Source: DASSUW01 sp036257565 | GTDB lineage: Bacteria > Actinomycetota > Thermoleophilia > Solirubrobacterales > Solirubrobacteraceae | NCBI GenBank assembly: GCA_036257565.1 | Contig: DATAFH010000126.1 | Coordinates: forward strand, 1 to 6,344 | DNA: 6,344 nucleotides | Direction of reading: 5' to 3' | Shown: positions 1 through 5,406 of the stretch, piece after piece | How the letters are laid out: every line of letters begins with the position of its first letter | Position numbering within the stretch: position 1 is the stretch's first letter | Translations under genes and position numbers: made by a program | Notes under the pieces: generated by a model | Seen by the model: only the letters and a program-made list of their open reading frames with translations | Database searches by the model: none | Told to the model about the DNA's origin: nothing

Positions 1-432
1 GTAGTAGCGGGCGGGCGTGGCCAGCATGAGCGCGGCCACCGGGCGCGGTGGAATGCCCCCCAGGCCGGGTCCCGTCGCGCACAGGACGAGCCGCCGCACG
101 CGGTCCGGCGCGCGGCGCGCGAGCTCCTGCACGAGGCCGCCGCCGAAGGAGTAGCCGAGCACGTCGGCGCGCTCGAGCGCAAGCTCGTCCATCAGCGCGC
201 GGACGATCTCAGCGAGCGCGCTCATCCGCAGGGGTCGCCGCGGCCGCTGCGAGAGCCCGGCGCCGGGGGGGTCGAAGGCGATGAGCTCGCGGTCAGACAC
301 GCGGCGGGCGAACGGCCCCCACATGTCGAGGTTCGCCCCGATGCCGGTGATGAGCAGGAGCGGACGGCCGGCGCCCTGCCGGGCGACGCGCAGGCGTAAC
401 CCCGCGGCCCGGACGAAGAAGGGGTCGTTCAT
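1..432 (-). CDS. alpha/beta hydrolase, PhaZ-like intracellular PHA depolymerase (N-terminal part; cut by window edge)
   Basis: The first 144 codons of an alpha/beta-hydrolase are visible; the gene continues past base 1. The oxyanion-hole region is ITGIGAN (residues 28-34), a strand-loop IAFDPPGAGLS follows (51-61), and the nucleophile elbow GYSFGG (93-98) places the catalytic serine at 95. The Asp and His of the triad lie outside the window. The GIGANL motif, the AFDxPGxGxS loop followed by P-R-x-P-x-R, and a segment ending LATPARYY all match, from memory, the intracellular medium-chain PHA depolymerase family (Pseudomonas PhaZ, about 280 aa), which hydrolyses stored polyester to 3-hydroxy fatty acids in the cytoplasm. 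The ATG at 432 overlaps the stop of the upstream regulator as ATGA. No good Shine-Dalgarno is seen, so translation is probably coupled. Alternative: another carboxylesterase or enol-lactonase of the same fold. The fold is certain; the substrate is inferred. Confidence 0.85.
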   Translation of the reverse strand, partial: MNDPFFVRAAGLRLRVARQGAGRPLLLITGIGANLDMWGPFARRVSDRELIAFDPPGAGLSQRPRRPLRMSALAEIVRALMDELALERADVLGYSFGGGLVQELARRAPDRVRRLVLCATGPGLGGIPPRPVAALMLATPARYY

Positions 433-1634
433 CGGTCGACCATTCGGACGGCGATGAGCAGGTCGATCACGTCCGCCAGGCGCCTGAGGTCACAGCCGGT
501 CTTCTCGGCGATCCGGCCGAGCCGGTGATGCGCGGTATTGACGTGGATGAGCAGGCGCTCGGCGGCGGCCTTGGCGTTCATGTCCGCGTCGGCATAGGCG
601 AGCAGTGTCCTGACGAGATGCCCGCCGTGCGCACGATCCTCGCTCACGAAGCGGGTGATCCGCGCCGGGATGAGCCGCCGCGCGGTCTCGTCGTCGCCCG
701 CGGTGAGGTAGTCGAAGGCGCTCAGCTCCGGCAACGACAGCACGCCGCCCTTGCCGGCCGCGCGGCGCGCGGCGTGCGACGCCTCCCGGTACGCCGCGGC
801 GACCGCCTCCAGACCGCAGTGGATGCTGCTCACCCCGACCGCAAGGACGAGGCCCTCCGACGCCAGGCGCTCGCAGGCTTCCACGAGACCGGACCGCAGC
901 TCTGGGCGCTCGTCGTGCACGCACGGGCGGACGAGCACGATCTCCCGCTGGCGCGTCACGGCCAGCGGCTCGCCCGCGCCGCGGATGGCCGCTGCCAGCG
1001 CCGTGGCGGCGCGGGACAGCGCGCCGTCGTCGTCGGGCGCGCCGGTGGTCACGGCGGCGACGAGCAGGAACGTCGCGTACCCCTCGAGTCCGGCCGCCCG
1101 CGCGGCTCCCGCGCCTGCGGCCGTCTGCGGCTCCCCGGCTTCGAGCAGATCCTCGAGCAGATCGCGACGCACGCGCTCGCTGTCCGCCACCAGCCGCTGC
1201 TGCGCGTCGAGATATGCGGCTCCGGCCCGCGTCGTGGCGAGATCGACGAAGGCGAGAACCGTCCGGGTGGCGGCGAGCGCCGGGTCGGCCGCCGCGGCGC
1301 TGCCGGCCGAGGCCTCCAGCACGGCGTCTCCCACGACGGTGCGATAGGCCTGGAGGGCCTCGAGGAACTCGGTGAGCGACATCCCACGCCGCGCGCGCGT
1401 CGCGGCATGCCGCTCGAGGAAGCCGAGCTCCTCTGGCTGGACCGCGCGACCGCGGCGCAGCACGTCGCACAGCAGATCGTGGTGCTGCGCGGTGTACCGG
1501 CGGGCGTCCTCGACAAGCGCCGGCTCCGCGTCAGGAATGCGCGCCAGGAAGGCCTCGACCGCCGCGGCCAGCAGCTCGTGGCGGCGCGCCGTCAGGACAT
1601 CGGCGATGCGATCCGTCGCTACAGCGGTCGCCAT
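429..1634 (-). CDS. PucR/CdaR-family transcriptional regulator
   Basis: A 401-aa regulator with three parts. The N-terminal all-helical region (about 5-150) resembles the RsbRD-type sensory domain. A basic/acidic linker helix (about 150-170, VRRDLLEDLLEAGE) follows, then a divergent GGDEF-like CdaR domain (about 170-310). The C-terminal PucR helix-turn-helix (about 340-395) has the recognition segment HVNTAHHRLGRI at 364-375, matching the family pattern x-R/V-N-T-x-x-x-R-L-x-x-I, and the usual closing GCDLRRLADVIDLLIAVRM. Family members are DNA-binding activators or repressors responding to metabolites; the ligand here is unknown. The ATG at 1634 was chosen over an in-frame TTG at 1652 because the TTG lies inside a palindrome that looks like an operator. 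Neither start has a clear Shine-Dalgarno. It is divergent from the acyl-CoA ligase and overlaps the PhaZ-like hydrolase by 4 bp, so it probably controls one or both. Confidence 0.9.
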   Translation of the reverse strand: MATAVATDRIADVLTARRHELLAAAVEAFLARIPDAEPALVEDARRYTAQHHDLLCDVLRRGRAVQPEELGFLERHAATRARRGMSLTEFLEALQAYRTVVGDAVLEASAGSAAAADPALAATRTVLAFVDLATTRAGAAYLDAQQRLVADSERVRRDLLEDLLEAGEPQTAAGAGAARAAGLEGYATFLLVAAVTTGAPDDDGALSRAATALAAAIRGAGEPLAVTRQREIVLVRPCVHDERPELRSGLVEACERLASEGLVLAVGVSSIHCGLEAVAAAYREASHAARRAAGKGGVLSLPELSAFDYLTAGDDETARRLIPARITRFVSEDRAHGGHLVRTLLAYADADMNAKAAAERLLIHVNTAHHRLGRIAEKTGCDLRRLADVIDLLIAVRMVDR

Positions 1635-1642
1635 GTCGGTGA

Positions 1643-1659
1643 TTGTAATCAACTCACAA
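1643..1659. promoter_or_regulatory. interrupted palindrome, candidate operator in the divergent promoter region
   Basis: TTGTAA (1643-1648), five bases, then TCACAA (1654-1659). The arms are inverted copies of TTGTRA with one mismatch. The site lies in the 92-bp gap between the regulator start (1634) and the ligase start (1727), just upstream of the regulator ATG and well upstream of the ligase. Its AT-rich arms stand out in this GC-rich sequence. It could be a binding site for the PucR-like protein or for another fatty-acid-responsive regulator. No convincing -35/-10 pair could be assigned on either strand. Confidence 0.35.
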
Positions 1660-1726
1660 GATCGCGCGTCGCTCTTGGGTCCTGCGCCCCTACATGTGCC
1701 CGCAACCCGCCCATACGTTGTGGTTC

Positions 1727-3229
1727 ATGCCCAACCTTGCCCTTCTCCTCAGCCGGAGCGCCGCCGCGCACGCAGAGCGTGCGGCGATCAAGATCGACGA
1801 CCGGGTTCTGTCCTACTCCGAGCTCGAGGCGGCCGCCGCACGCGTCGCCGGCCTCCTGCGGGCCAAGGGCGTGGAGCCCGGCGACCGCGTGGGGATCATG
1901 CTGCCGAACGTCCCCTACTTCGCGGCCTGCTACTACGGCGCGCTTCGGGTCGGCGCGGCGGTCGTCCCGATGAACGTCCTGCTCAAGGAGCGCGAGGTCG
2001 GCTACCACCTGGCGCACTCCGGCGCCACGCTGCTGCTCGCGTGGCACGAGTTCGCCGACGCCGCGCACCTTGGCGCGGAGCACGCCGGCGCCGAGTGCGT
2101 GCTCGTGGAGCCGGGGGACTTCGAGACGCTCCTGCGGCGGTGCGATCCCGTGGACGAAACGGTCGAGCGAGCGGCCGCCGACACGGCGGTGATCCTCTAC
2201 ACGTCGGGGACCACCGGCACACCGAAGGGCGCCGAGCTCACGCACGAGAACCTGCTGCGCAACGTCGAGGTCGTCATCGACCTCCTCGGGATCGACGCGC
2301 GCGCCGTCATGCTCGGTGCGCTGCCGTTGTTCCACTCCTTCGGTCAGACCTGCGCGCTCAACGCGACGATCGCCGCCGGCGGGGTGCTCACCCTGCTGCC
2401 GCGCTTCGACGCGGCCCGGGCGCTGGAGATCATCGAGCGCGATCGCGTGACGGTGTTCGAGGGCGTGCCGACGATGTACGCGGCGATGCTGAACGATCCT
2501 CGGGCGGCCGAGGCCGACGTGTCCGCGCTCGAGCTGTGCGTCTCCGGCGGCGCGGCGATGCCCGTAGAGCTCATGCGGGGGTTCGAGAAGCGGTTCGGCT
2601 GCCAGGTCCTCGAGGGCTACGGGCTGTCGGAGACCTCGCCGGTCGCCTCGTTCAACCGCCGCGACGGCGAGCGCAAGCCCGGTTCGATCGGGCTGCCCGT
2701 GGACGGCGTCGAGATCCGGATCGTCGACGACGCGGGCCGGCCGCTGCCGCAGGGCGAGGTCGGCGAACTCACGATCCGCGGCCACAACGTCATGAAGGGC
2801 TACTGGGAGCACCGGGAGGCGACCGCGGCGGCCATCGACGACGAAGGCTGGTTCCGCACCGGCGACGTCGGGCGCATGGACGAGGAGGGCTACTTCTACA
2901 TCGTCGACCGCAAGAAGGATCTCGTGATCCGCGGCGGCTTCAACGTCTACCCGCGCGAGATCGAAGAGGTGATCTACGAGCACCCGGCCGTCCGTGAGGC
3001 GGCCGTGATCGGCATCCCGCACGAGACGCTCGGCGAGGAGGTCGGCGCGGCCATCGCGCTCAAGCCCGGTCCCGAGACCACGCCCGCCGAGCTGCGCGAG
3101 TTCGTCAAGGAGCGGGTCGCCGCCTACAAGTACCCGCGCCACGTGTGGTTCGTAGACGAGCTCCCGAAGGGGCCGACCGGCAAGATCCTCAAGCGCGACA
3201 TCAAGGCGCCGGAGTCGGTCGGCGCCTGA
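1727..3229 (+). CDS. acyl-CoA ligase (long-chain fatty acid--CoA ligase type, ANL superfamily)
   Basis: A complete 500-aa AMP-forming ligase that makes acyl-CoA from a carboxylic acid, ATP and CoA by way of an acyl-adenylate. All core motifs are present: P-loop YTSGTTGTPKG (158-168), the HSFG region (203-206), GYGLSETSP (298-306), GWFRTGD (374-380) with its ribose-binding Asp, hinge DRKKDLVIRGGFNVYP (394-409), and C-terminal PKGPTGKILKR (480-490) with catalytic Lys486. No signal or membrane segment is seen, so it is a soluble cytoplasmic enzyme. The length is typical of the short actinobacterial FadD-like ligases. The ATG at 1727 (MPNLALLL) was preferred to the in-frame ATG at 1694, whose extra 11 residues are not family-like; neither has a clear Shine-Dalgarno. 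The exact acyl substrate cannot be read from motifs. Divergence from a PucR regulator and a PhaZ-like hydrolase suggests medium-chain or hydroxy fatty acids feeding beta-oxidation. Confidence 0.93.
   Translation: MPNLALLLSRSAAAHAERAAIKIDDRVLSYSELEAAAARVAGLLRAKGVEPGDRVGIMLPNVPYFAACYYGALRVGAAVVPMNVLLKEREVGYHLAHSGATLLLAWHEFADAAHLGAEHAGAECVLVEPGDFETLLRRCDPVDETVERAAADTAVILYTSGTTGTPKGAELTHENLLRNVEVVIDLLGIDARAVMLGALPLFHSFGQTCALNATIAAGGVLTLLPRFDAARALEIIERDRVTVFEGVPTMYAAMLNDPRAAEADVSALELCVSGGAAMPVELMRGFEKRFGCQVLEGYGLSETSPVASFNRRDGERKPGSIGLPVDGVEIRIVDDAGRPLPQGEVGELTIRGHNVMKGYWEHREATAAAIDDEGWFRTGDVGRMDEEGYFYIVDRKKDLVIRGGFNVYPREIEEVIYEHPAVREAAVIGIPHETLGEEVGAAIALKPGPETTPAELREFVKERVAAYKYPRHVWFVDELPKGPTGKILKRDIKAPESVGA
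3204..3227 (+). terminator. GC hairpin across the ligase stop codon, weak terminator candidate
   Basis: AGGCGCC (3204-3210) and GGCGCCT (3221-3227) form a perfect 7-bp stem with a 10-base loop, and a third GGCGCC lies at 3232-3237. The hairpin reaches the first base of the stop codon. There is no T-run after it, so it may be only a consequence of coding Ala/Gly/Pro in GC-rich DNA. Confidence 0.2.
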
Positions 3230-3238
3230 GCGGCGCCG

Positions 3239-3412
3239 TCACGAGCGGCGACGCTCAGCGACGAGCATCGGGCAGCGCAGGAGCGAGAGGATGACCAGGT
3301 CGCGCTGGGTCGGCCGCTCGAGCTCACGCGCGCTCGGCAGCGAGTCGGCGAAGTCGTCGCGCCCGACGGGCTCGAGGGCGATGGATGTCTCGGTGACGGT
3401 CGGGGTCCTCAT
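3239..3412 (-). CDS. possible small hypothetical protein, 57 aa
   Basis: Reading from ATG 3412 to TGA 3239 gives 57 residues starting MRTPTVTETSIALEPVGRDD, with a mixed acidic/hydrophobic composition and a short hydrophobic stretch (VILSLLRCPMLV, 40-51) before a basic tail AERRRS. All but about four codons end in G or C, as in real genes here. The stop is ten bases from the end of the converging ligase gene. Against it: no Shine-Dalgarno precedes the ATG, no family is recognised, and the antisense plus-strand frame has the same third positions and so an equally biased GC3. That plus-strand frame is an upstream in-frame extension of the BON gene, which has a much better start of its own. The ORF may be real, but this is uncertain. 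Confidence 0.4.
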   Translation of the reverse strand: MRTPTVTETSIALEPVGRDDFADSLPSARELERPTQRDLVILSLLRCPMLVAERRRS

Positions 3413-3509
3413 GTCAATCGCAACGTACGCCTGGTCGGCCCGCGGTCAGAAGTGCCCGGCGGCCGAAGCTGCGGCCCGCAGTTGTGATGCGGCGACAAAC
3501 GCGCCTCGA

Positions 3510-3526
3510 TCACGCAATTCGCGTGA
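3510..3526. promoter_or_regulatory. perfect interrupted palindrome upstream of the BON gene
   Basis: TCACGC (3510-3515), spacer AATTC, GCGTGA (3521-3526): a perfect 6-bp inverted repeat with a 5-base AT-rich spacer, 70 bases before the BON start codon. The size and symmetry suit a dimeric repressor or activator site. It lies in the gap between the possible minus-strand 57-aa ORF and the BON gene. Binding partner unknown. Confidence 0.35.
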
Positions 3527-3540
3527 CGACGGCTCACCTC

Positions 3541-3562
3541 GATCGCCCTCATGCTGGCGATC
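3541..3562 (+). repeat. perfect 7-bp inverted repeat (hairpin) in the BON gene leader
   Basis: GATCGCC (3541-3547), 8-base loop, GGCGATC (3556-3562). It lies 20 bases before the Shine-Dalgarno of the BON gene and has no T-run after it, so a terminator is unlikely. It could be an RNA hairpin in the leader or a second protein-binding site. Confidence 0.35.
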
Positions 3563-3582
3563 TGCCCACTCTCCGCCGACGC

Positions 3583-3588
3583 GAGGAG
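3583..3588 (+). promoter_or_regulatory. ribosome binding site of the BON gene
   Basis: GAGGAG, 8 bases before ATG 3597. It is the clearest Shine-Dalgarno seen in the window, and it decides the start of the BON gene against an open frame extending back to 3291. Confidence 0.8.
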
Positions 3589-3596
3589 CCCTTTCC

Positions 3597-4043
3597 ATGC
3601 CCGACACCCAGGTCGTCGACGTCATTCGATCCAGGTACGAACGCGACCCCCGCATCCCCCACCCCGCCCAGGTCGCGGTATCGGAGCGGGCGGGCACGGT
3701 GACGCTTCGAGGCACCGTCCGCAGCCTCCATCAGCGTCGCGTGGCGGTCGACGTCGCCAAGTCCGTGCGCGGCGTCCGCGCCGTCCAGGACGAGCTGATC
3801 GTCGACCCACGCGATCGCTGGGACGACGACGAGATCCGGGGCGCTGCCTTCCAGGCGCTGATATCGAGGCCCGACGTGCCTGCCGACATGATCGACGTTC
3901 GCGTCGCCGACGGCTGGCTCACGCTGAGCGGGCAGGTCAAGCACCAATCCGAGAGCAACGCGGCGTTCGAGGCGGTCTCCGGACTTGCCCGCGTGGGCGG
4001 GATCACCAACAAGATCCAGGTCATCACTGCGGGCGGCTACTGA
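3597..4043 (+). CDS. two-BON-domain protein
   Basis: A 148-aa protein made of two BON domains in tandem. The first (about 5-70) has the pattern AVSERAGTVTLRGTVRS followed by a helix and RGVRAVQDELIV. The second (about 76-145) has DVRVADGWLTLSGQV, a helix, and GVGGITNKIQVI. In each, the strand-turn-strand containing the conserved Gly and the final V-x-x-V/I-x-N/D-x-I/L strand are clear. BON domains are linked to membrane or phospholipid binding and to stress protection (OsmY, Kbp, and mycobacterial Rv-type proteins). No signal peptide, lipobox or membrane helix is present, so this copy is probably cytoplasmic, as in many actinobacterial relatives. The start is set by GAGGAG eight bases upstream. 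The leader carries two inverted repeats, which suggests specific regulation. It appears to be a single-gene unit. Its exact ligand is unknown. Confidence 0.9.
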   Translation: MPDTQVVDVIRSRYERDPRIPHPAQVAVSERAGTVTLRGTVRSLHQRRVAVDVAKSVRGVRAVQDELIVDPRDRWDDDEIRGAAFQALISRPDVPADMIDVRVADGWLTLSGQVKHQSESNAAFEAVSGLARVGGITNKIQVITAGGY

Positions 4044-4086
4044 GCACATACCCTCCCCGGCGTCGCCCGTATGGTCTGCCCGACCT

Positions 4087-4119
4087 GCGGTTTCCGGCGG
4101 GCCCGAACGCGGTTTCCGG
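4087..4119 (+). repeat. pair of 11-bp direct repeats, 22-bp period
   Basis: GCGGTTTCCGG occurs at 4087-4097 and exactly again at 4109-4119, start to start 22 bp (about two helical turns). The pair lies between the BON stop and the 76-aa ORF start at 4168. It could be a tandem regulator site or a small duplication. Confidence 0.4.
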
Positions 4120-4167
4120 ACAGCGGGCATGGTCGCCGGCGCGGCCCGCCGGGACACTCGAACCACC

Positions 4168-4398
4168 ATGTACGCCATCCCATTGCCACGGTCGGCGCCG
4201 CGGCCATCGCTCGCCGACGACGCCTATTCCGCGTGGTTCAACGCACAGCAGCGCTGCTCCGCCGCGCTGCGCGCCTGGAGCGCGGCACCTCATGCCGGCC
4301 GCGCCGACGCCCATCGCGCCTACCTCGTCGAGCTCGCGCTCGAGGAGATGGCGGCCAGGGATCTCGAACGACTCCATCGTCAACGCCTCGCCGTCTAG
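4168..4398 (+). CDS. small hypothetical protein, 76 aa
   Basis: ATG 4168 to TAG 4398 gives a 76-residue protein beginning MYAIPLPRSAPRPSLADDAY. The first 15 residues are Pro/Ser-rich. The rest (about 18-72) looks like two amphipathic helices, containing AYSAWFNAQQRC, then a loop with PHAGRADAHRAY, then LALEEMAARDLERLH. The heptad-like pattern with conserved-looking Trp, Tyr and Leu positions resembles real small helical proteins rather than an accidental frame. The frame is open upstream to 3985, but that part overlaps the BON gene and is not credible. No Shine-Dalgarno is seen. No family is recognised and no function is proposed. The direct repeats at 4087-4119 lie in its upstream region. 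Confidence 0.5.
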   Translation: MYAIPLPRSAPRPSLADDAYSAWFNAQQRCSAALRAWSAAPHAGRADAHRAYLVELALEEMAARDLERLHRQRLAV

Positions 4399-4584
4399 AC
4401 CAGCCCTTTCGGCATCCCAAGATCGCCATGGCGAACCATCAGCCCCGAGGCCATGTTCGGCCGGTTCGCGGAGCCGAGCTGACGCGCGCGCCGCAGGACG
4501 AGCCGTCGCGCCGCGTGTCGACCGCCGGCCACGCCTGTCGAGGCCGCGCGTGAAGCACGACACGTCGCTCTCCAGGGCGGTTAC

Positions 4585-4833
4585 GACGGTGTGGGCGGCG
4601 CCCGGCTCGACGGGAGCGACGCCGGTCGGCCTCCGCGACCGGCTCGCGACGCGCGACGCCGTCTGCGCATCGAGATCCCGGCTGATGGAGGGACGCTGGT
4701 CGACGCCGCGATCCCGCTCGGCGGGTTCGGGCCGGTCGGTGGCCGAATGCCCCGCACGAGCGTCCAAGGGTTTGATCGGCGGATGTGCTTGAACGACGAC
4801 GCGCCCGCGTGGCCGGGGCCGCGCGGGCGTTGA
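4585..4833 (+). pseudogene. relic of a sensor histidine kinase C-terminus (HATPase region), two frame changes
   Basis: Read in one frame from 4585, the DNA gives DGVGGARLDGSDAG, which looks like the G-box of a NarL-family kinase (D-D/N-G-V/I-G-G). The next expected block, GLRDRLA, appears only in the +1 frame (4628-4648, preceded by V at 4625). The final block RLRIEIPADGGTLVDAAIPL returns to the first frame (4660-4719). In intact kinases these blocks run in this order and at this spacing in one frame, as in G-L-R-G-L-x-D-R-v-x-x-x-G-G-x-L-R-I-E-S-x-x-G-G-G-T-x-v-x-a-x-I-P. Two compensating one-base indels would explain the pattern. The frame then runs on to TGA 4833. Upstream, the frame is open from 4483, but the N-box is not convincing (VEAAREARHVAL at 4531-4566 is at best degenerate), and the dimerisation and sensor domains are absent. 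It is therefore a truncated, decayed fragment. The assignment rests on recalled family patterns. Confidence 0.5.
4802..4829. terminator. strong GC stem-loop, possible bidirectional terminator
   Basis: CGCCCGCG (4802-4809) pairs perfectly with CGCGGGCG (4822-4829). The 12-base loop contains GGCC twice and can extend the fold. It sits between the end of the plus-strand kinase relic and the end of the minus-strand 68-aa ORF, where a shared terminator would be expected. There is no T-run on either side, so function is uncertain. Confidence 0.35.
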
Positions 4834-4893
4834 TCGGAAGCGATCGTCGTCGAGGGGCTCGACCGCCCGCGCGCCTGCCGGCCCGCGGTTAGG

Positions 4894-5100
4894 TCACCAG
4901 GTCGAGTCGAAGGTGCCGGGCCGCGGCACCGGAGGGATCTCACGCACCGTGGCGAGGGTGTAGACGTGAGCGGTCGCGACGGGCATGCGGGGTGTGGTGG
5001 TGACGGTCACCGCGAAGTCCTCGGCCGCGCGACGGCCGTTGCCGCTCCTGTGCACGCTGTGCGCGACGGCTTGGATGCTGGGGACGTCGGTCCGGCTCAT
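4894..5100 (-). CDS. possible small hypothetical protein, 68 aa
   Basis: ATG 5100 to TGA 4894 encodes 68 residues starting MSRTDVPSIQAVAHSVHRSG. The middle is Thr/Val-rich (FAVTVTTTPRMPVATAHVY) and the Pro-rich end is REIPPVPRPGTFDSTW. About 90% of codons end in G or C and the composition is protein-like. No signal peptide, membrane segment or known motif is seen, and no family is recognised. No Shine-Dalgarno is visible; a possible tiny ORF ends three bases before the ATG. Caution: the antisense frame on the plus strand (4985-5182, 65 aa, hydrophobic in its second half) shares the same third codon positions, so codon bias cannot decide the strand. The minus strand is preferred for its more balanced composition. 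Confidence 0.4.
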   Translation of the reverse strand: MSRTDVPSIQAVAHSVHRSGNGRRAAEDFAVTVTTTPRMPVATAHVYTLATVREIPPVPRPGTFDSTW

Positions 5101-5406
5101 GGCTCAATACTGCCGCTGGCTGCCGATCGTTTCCATGGGGCTGGCTGGAGTCCTGGTGTCAGGCCGCCACCTGTTTGCGTAGGGGCAGCCGGACAGTGCG
5201 ACGCACTGGGTGGCCATCGGCTCCGGGTAGGCCTCGCGGCTGGTCGATCCCTTCGCGCTCGGTGGCCTCGACGATGCGCCGGCTCTCGTCGCGGCCGCTT
5301 CGGGCAGGGTAGAGCTCTCGGTCGGCGGTGCGACGTCGTGACCTACCGCTGCGCGGCGGGCGGCGGTAGCATCGCCTTCACGCGTTCGTCACCGATCCTT
5401 GCTCGG
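5101..5406. other. 306-base stretch without a confident gene
   Basis: No recognisable domain is encoded on either strand. On the minus strand a frame open back to about 5390 includes a 37-codon ORF (ATG 5217 to TGA 5104, starting MATQCVALSGCPYANRW) that stops three bases before the 68-aa ORF; it has GGAG only three bases before its ATG. Another minus-strand frame ends at TGA 5159 with a charged stretch (RDESRRIVEATEREG) but has no start codon, so it may be a gene remnant. On the plus strand, the frame of the solute-binding protein is open back past 5338, where a GTG could be an earlier start. The region should also hold that gene's promoter, but no clear -35/-10 pair was found. Confidence 0.5.

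Noticed and set aside
525..1973. Long open plus-strand frame (482 codons) across the regulator
   Set aside because: It is antisense to a PucR-family protein with clear domains. Its translation is Arg/Gly-rich without any motif, typical of a shadow frame in high-GC DNA.
1649..3142. Long open minus-strand frame (497 codons) opposite the acyl-CoA ligase
   Set aside because: The ligase on the plus strand has every core motif of its family. The minus frame shows none and has the His/Arg/Asp/Val composition of an antisense shadow.
3469..3481. Small inverted repeat CTGCGGCCCGCAG
   Set aside because: The stem is short with a near-zero loop in very GC-rich DNA. Such repeats are expected by chance and it is not next to a gene start.
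4047..4073. CATAC ... GTATG inverted repeat after the BON stop codon
   Set aside because: Only five bases per arm with a 17-base loop and no T-run, too weak to call a terminator.
4071..4553. Plus-strand frame starting MVCPTCGF, which resembles a zinc-ribbon start
   Set aside because: Only one CxxC pair is present. The rest is Arg-rich shadow sequence running across the 76-aa ORF, and part of its start is the 11-bp direct repeat.
4024..4767. 247-codon minus-strand frame across 4024-4767
   Set aside because: No motif, unbalanced Arg/Gly/Ala composition, and it crosses both the 76-aa ORF and the kinase-like blocks, which read better on the plus strand.
4999..5011. Perfect 13-bp palindrome GGTGACGGTCACC
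   Set aside because: It encodes part of the Val-Thr run in the small minus-strand ORF and has no promoter context, so it is most likely a coding coincidence.
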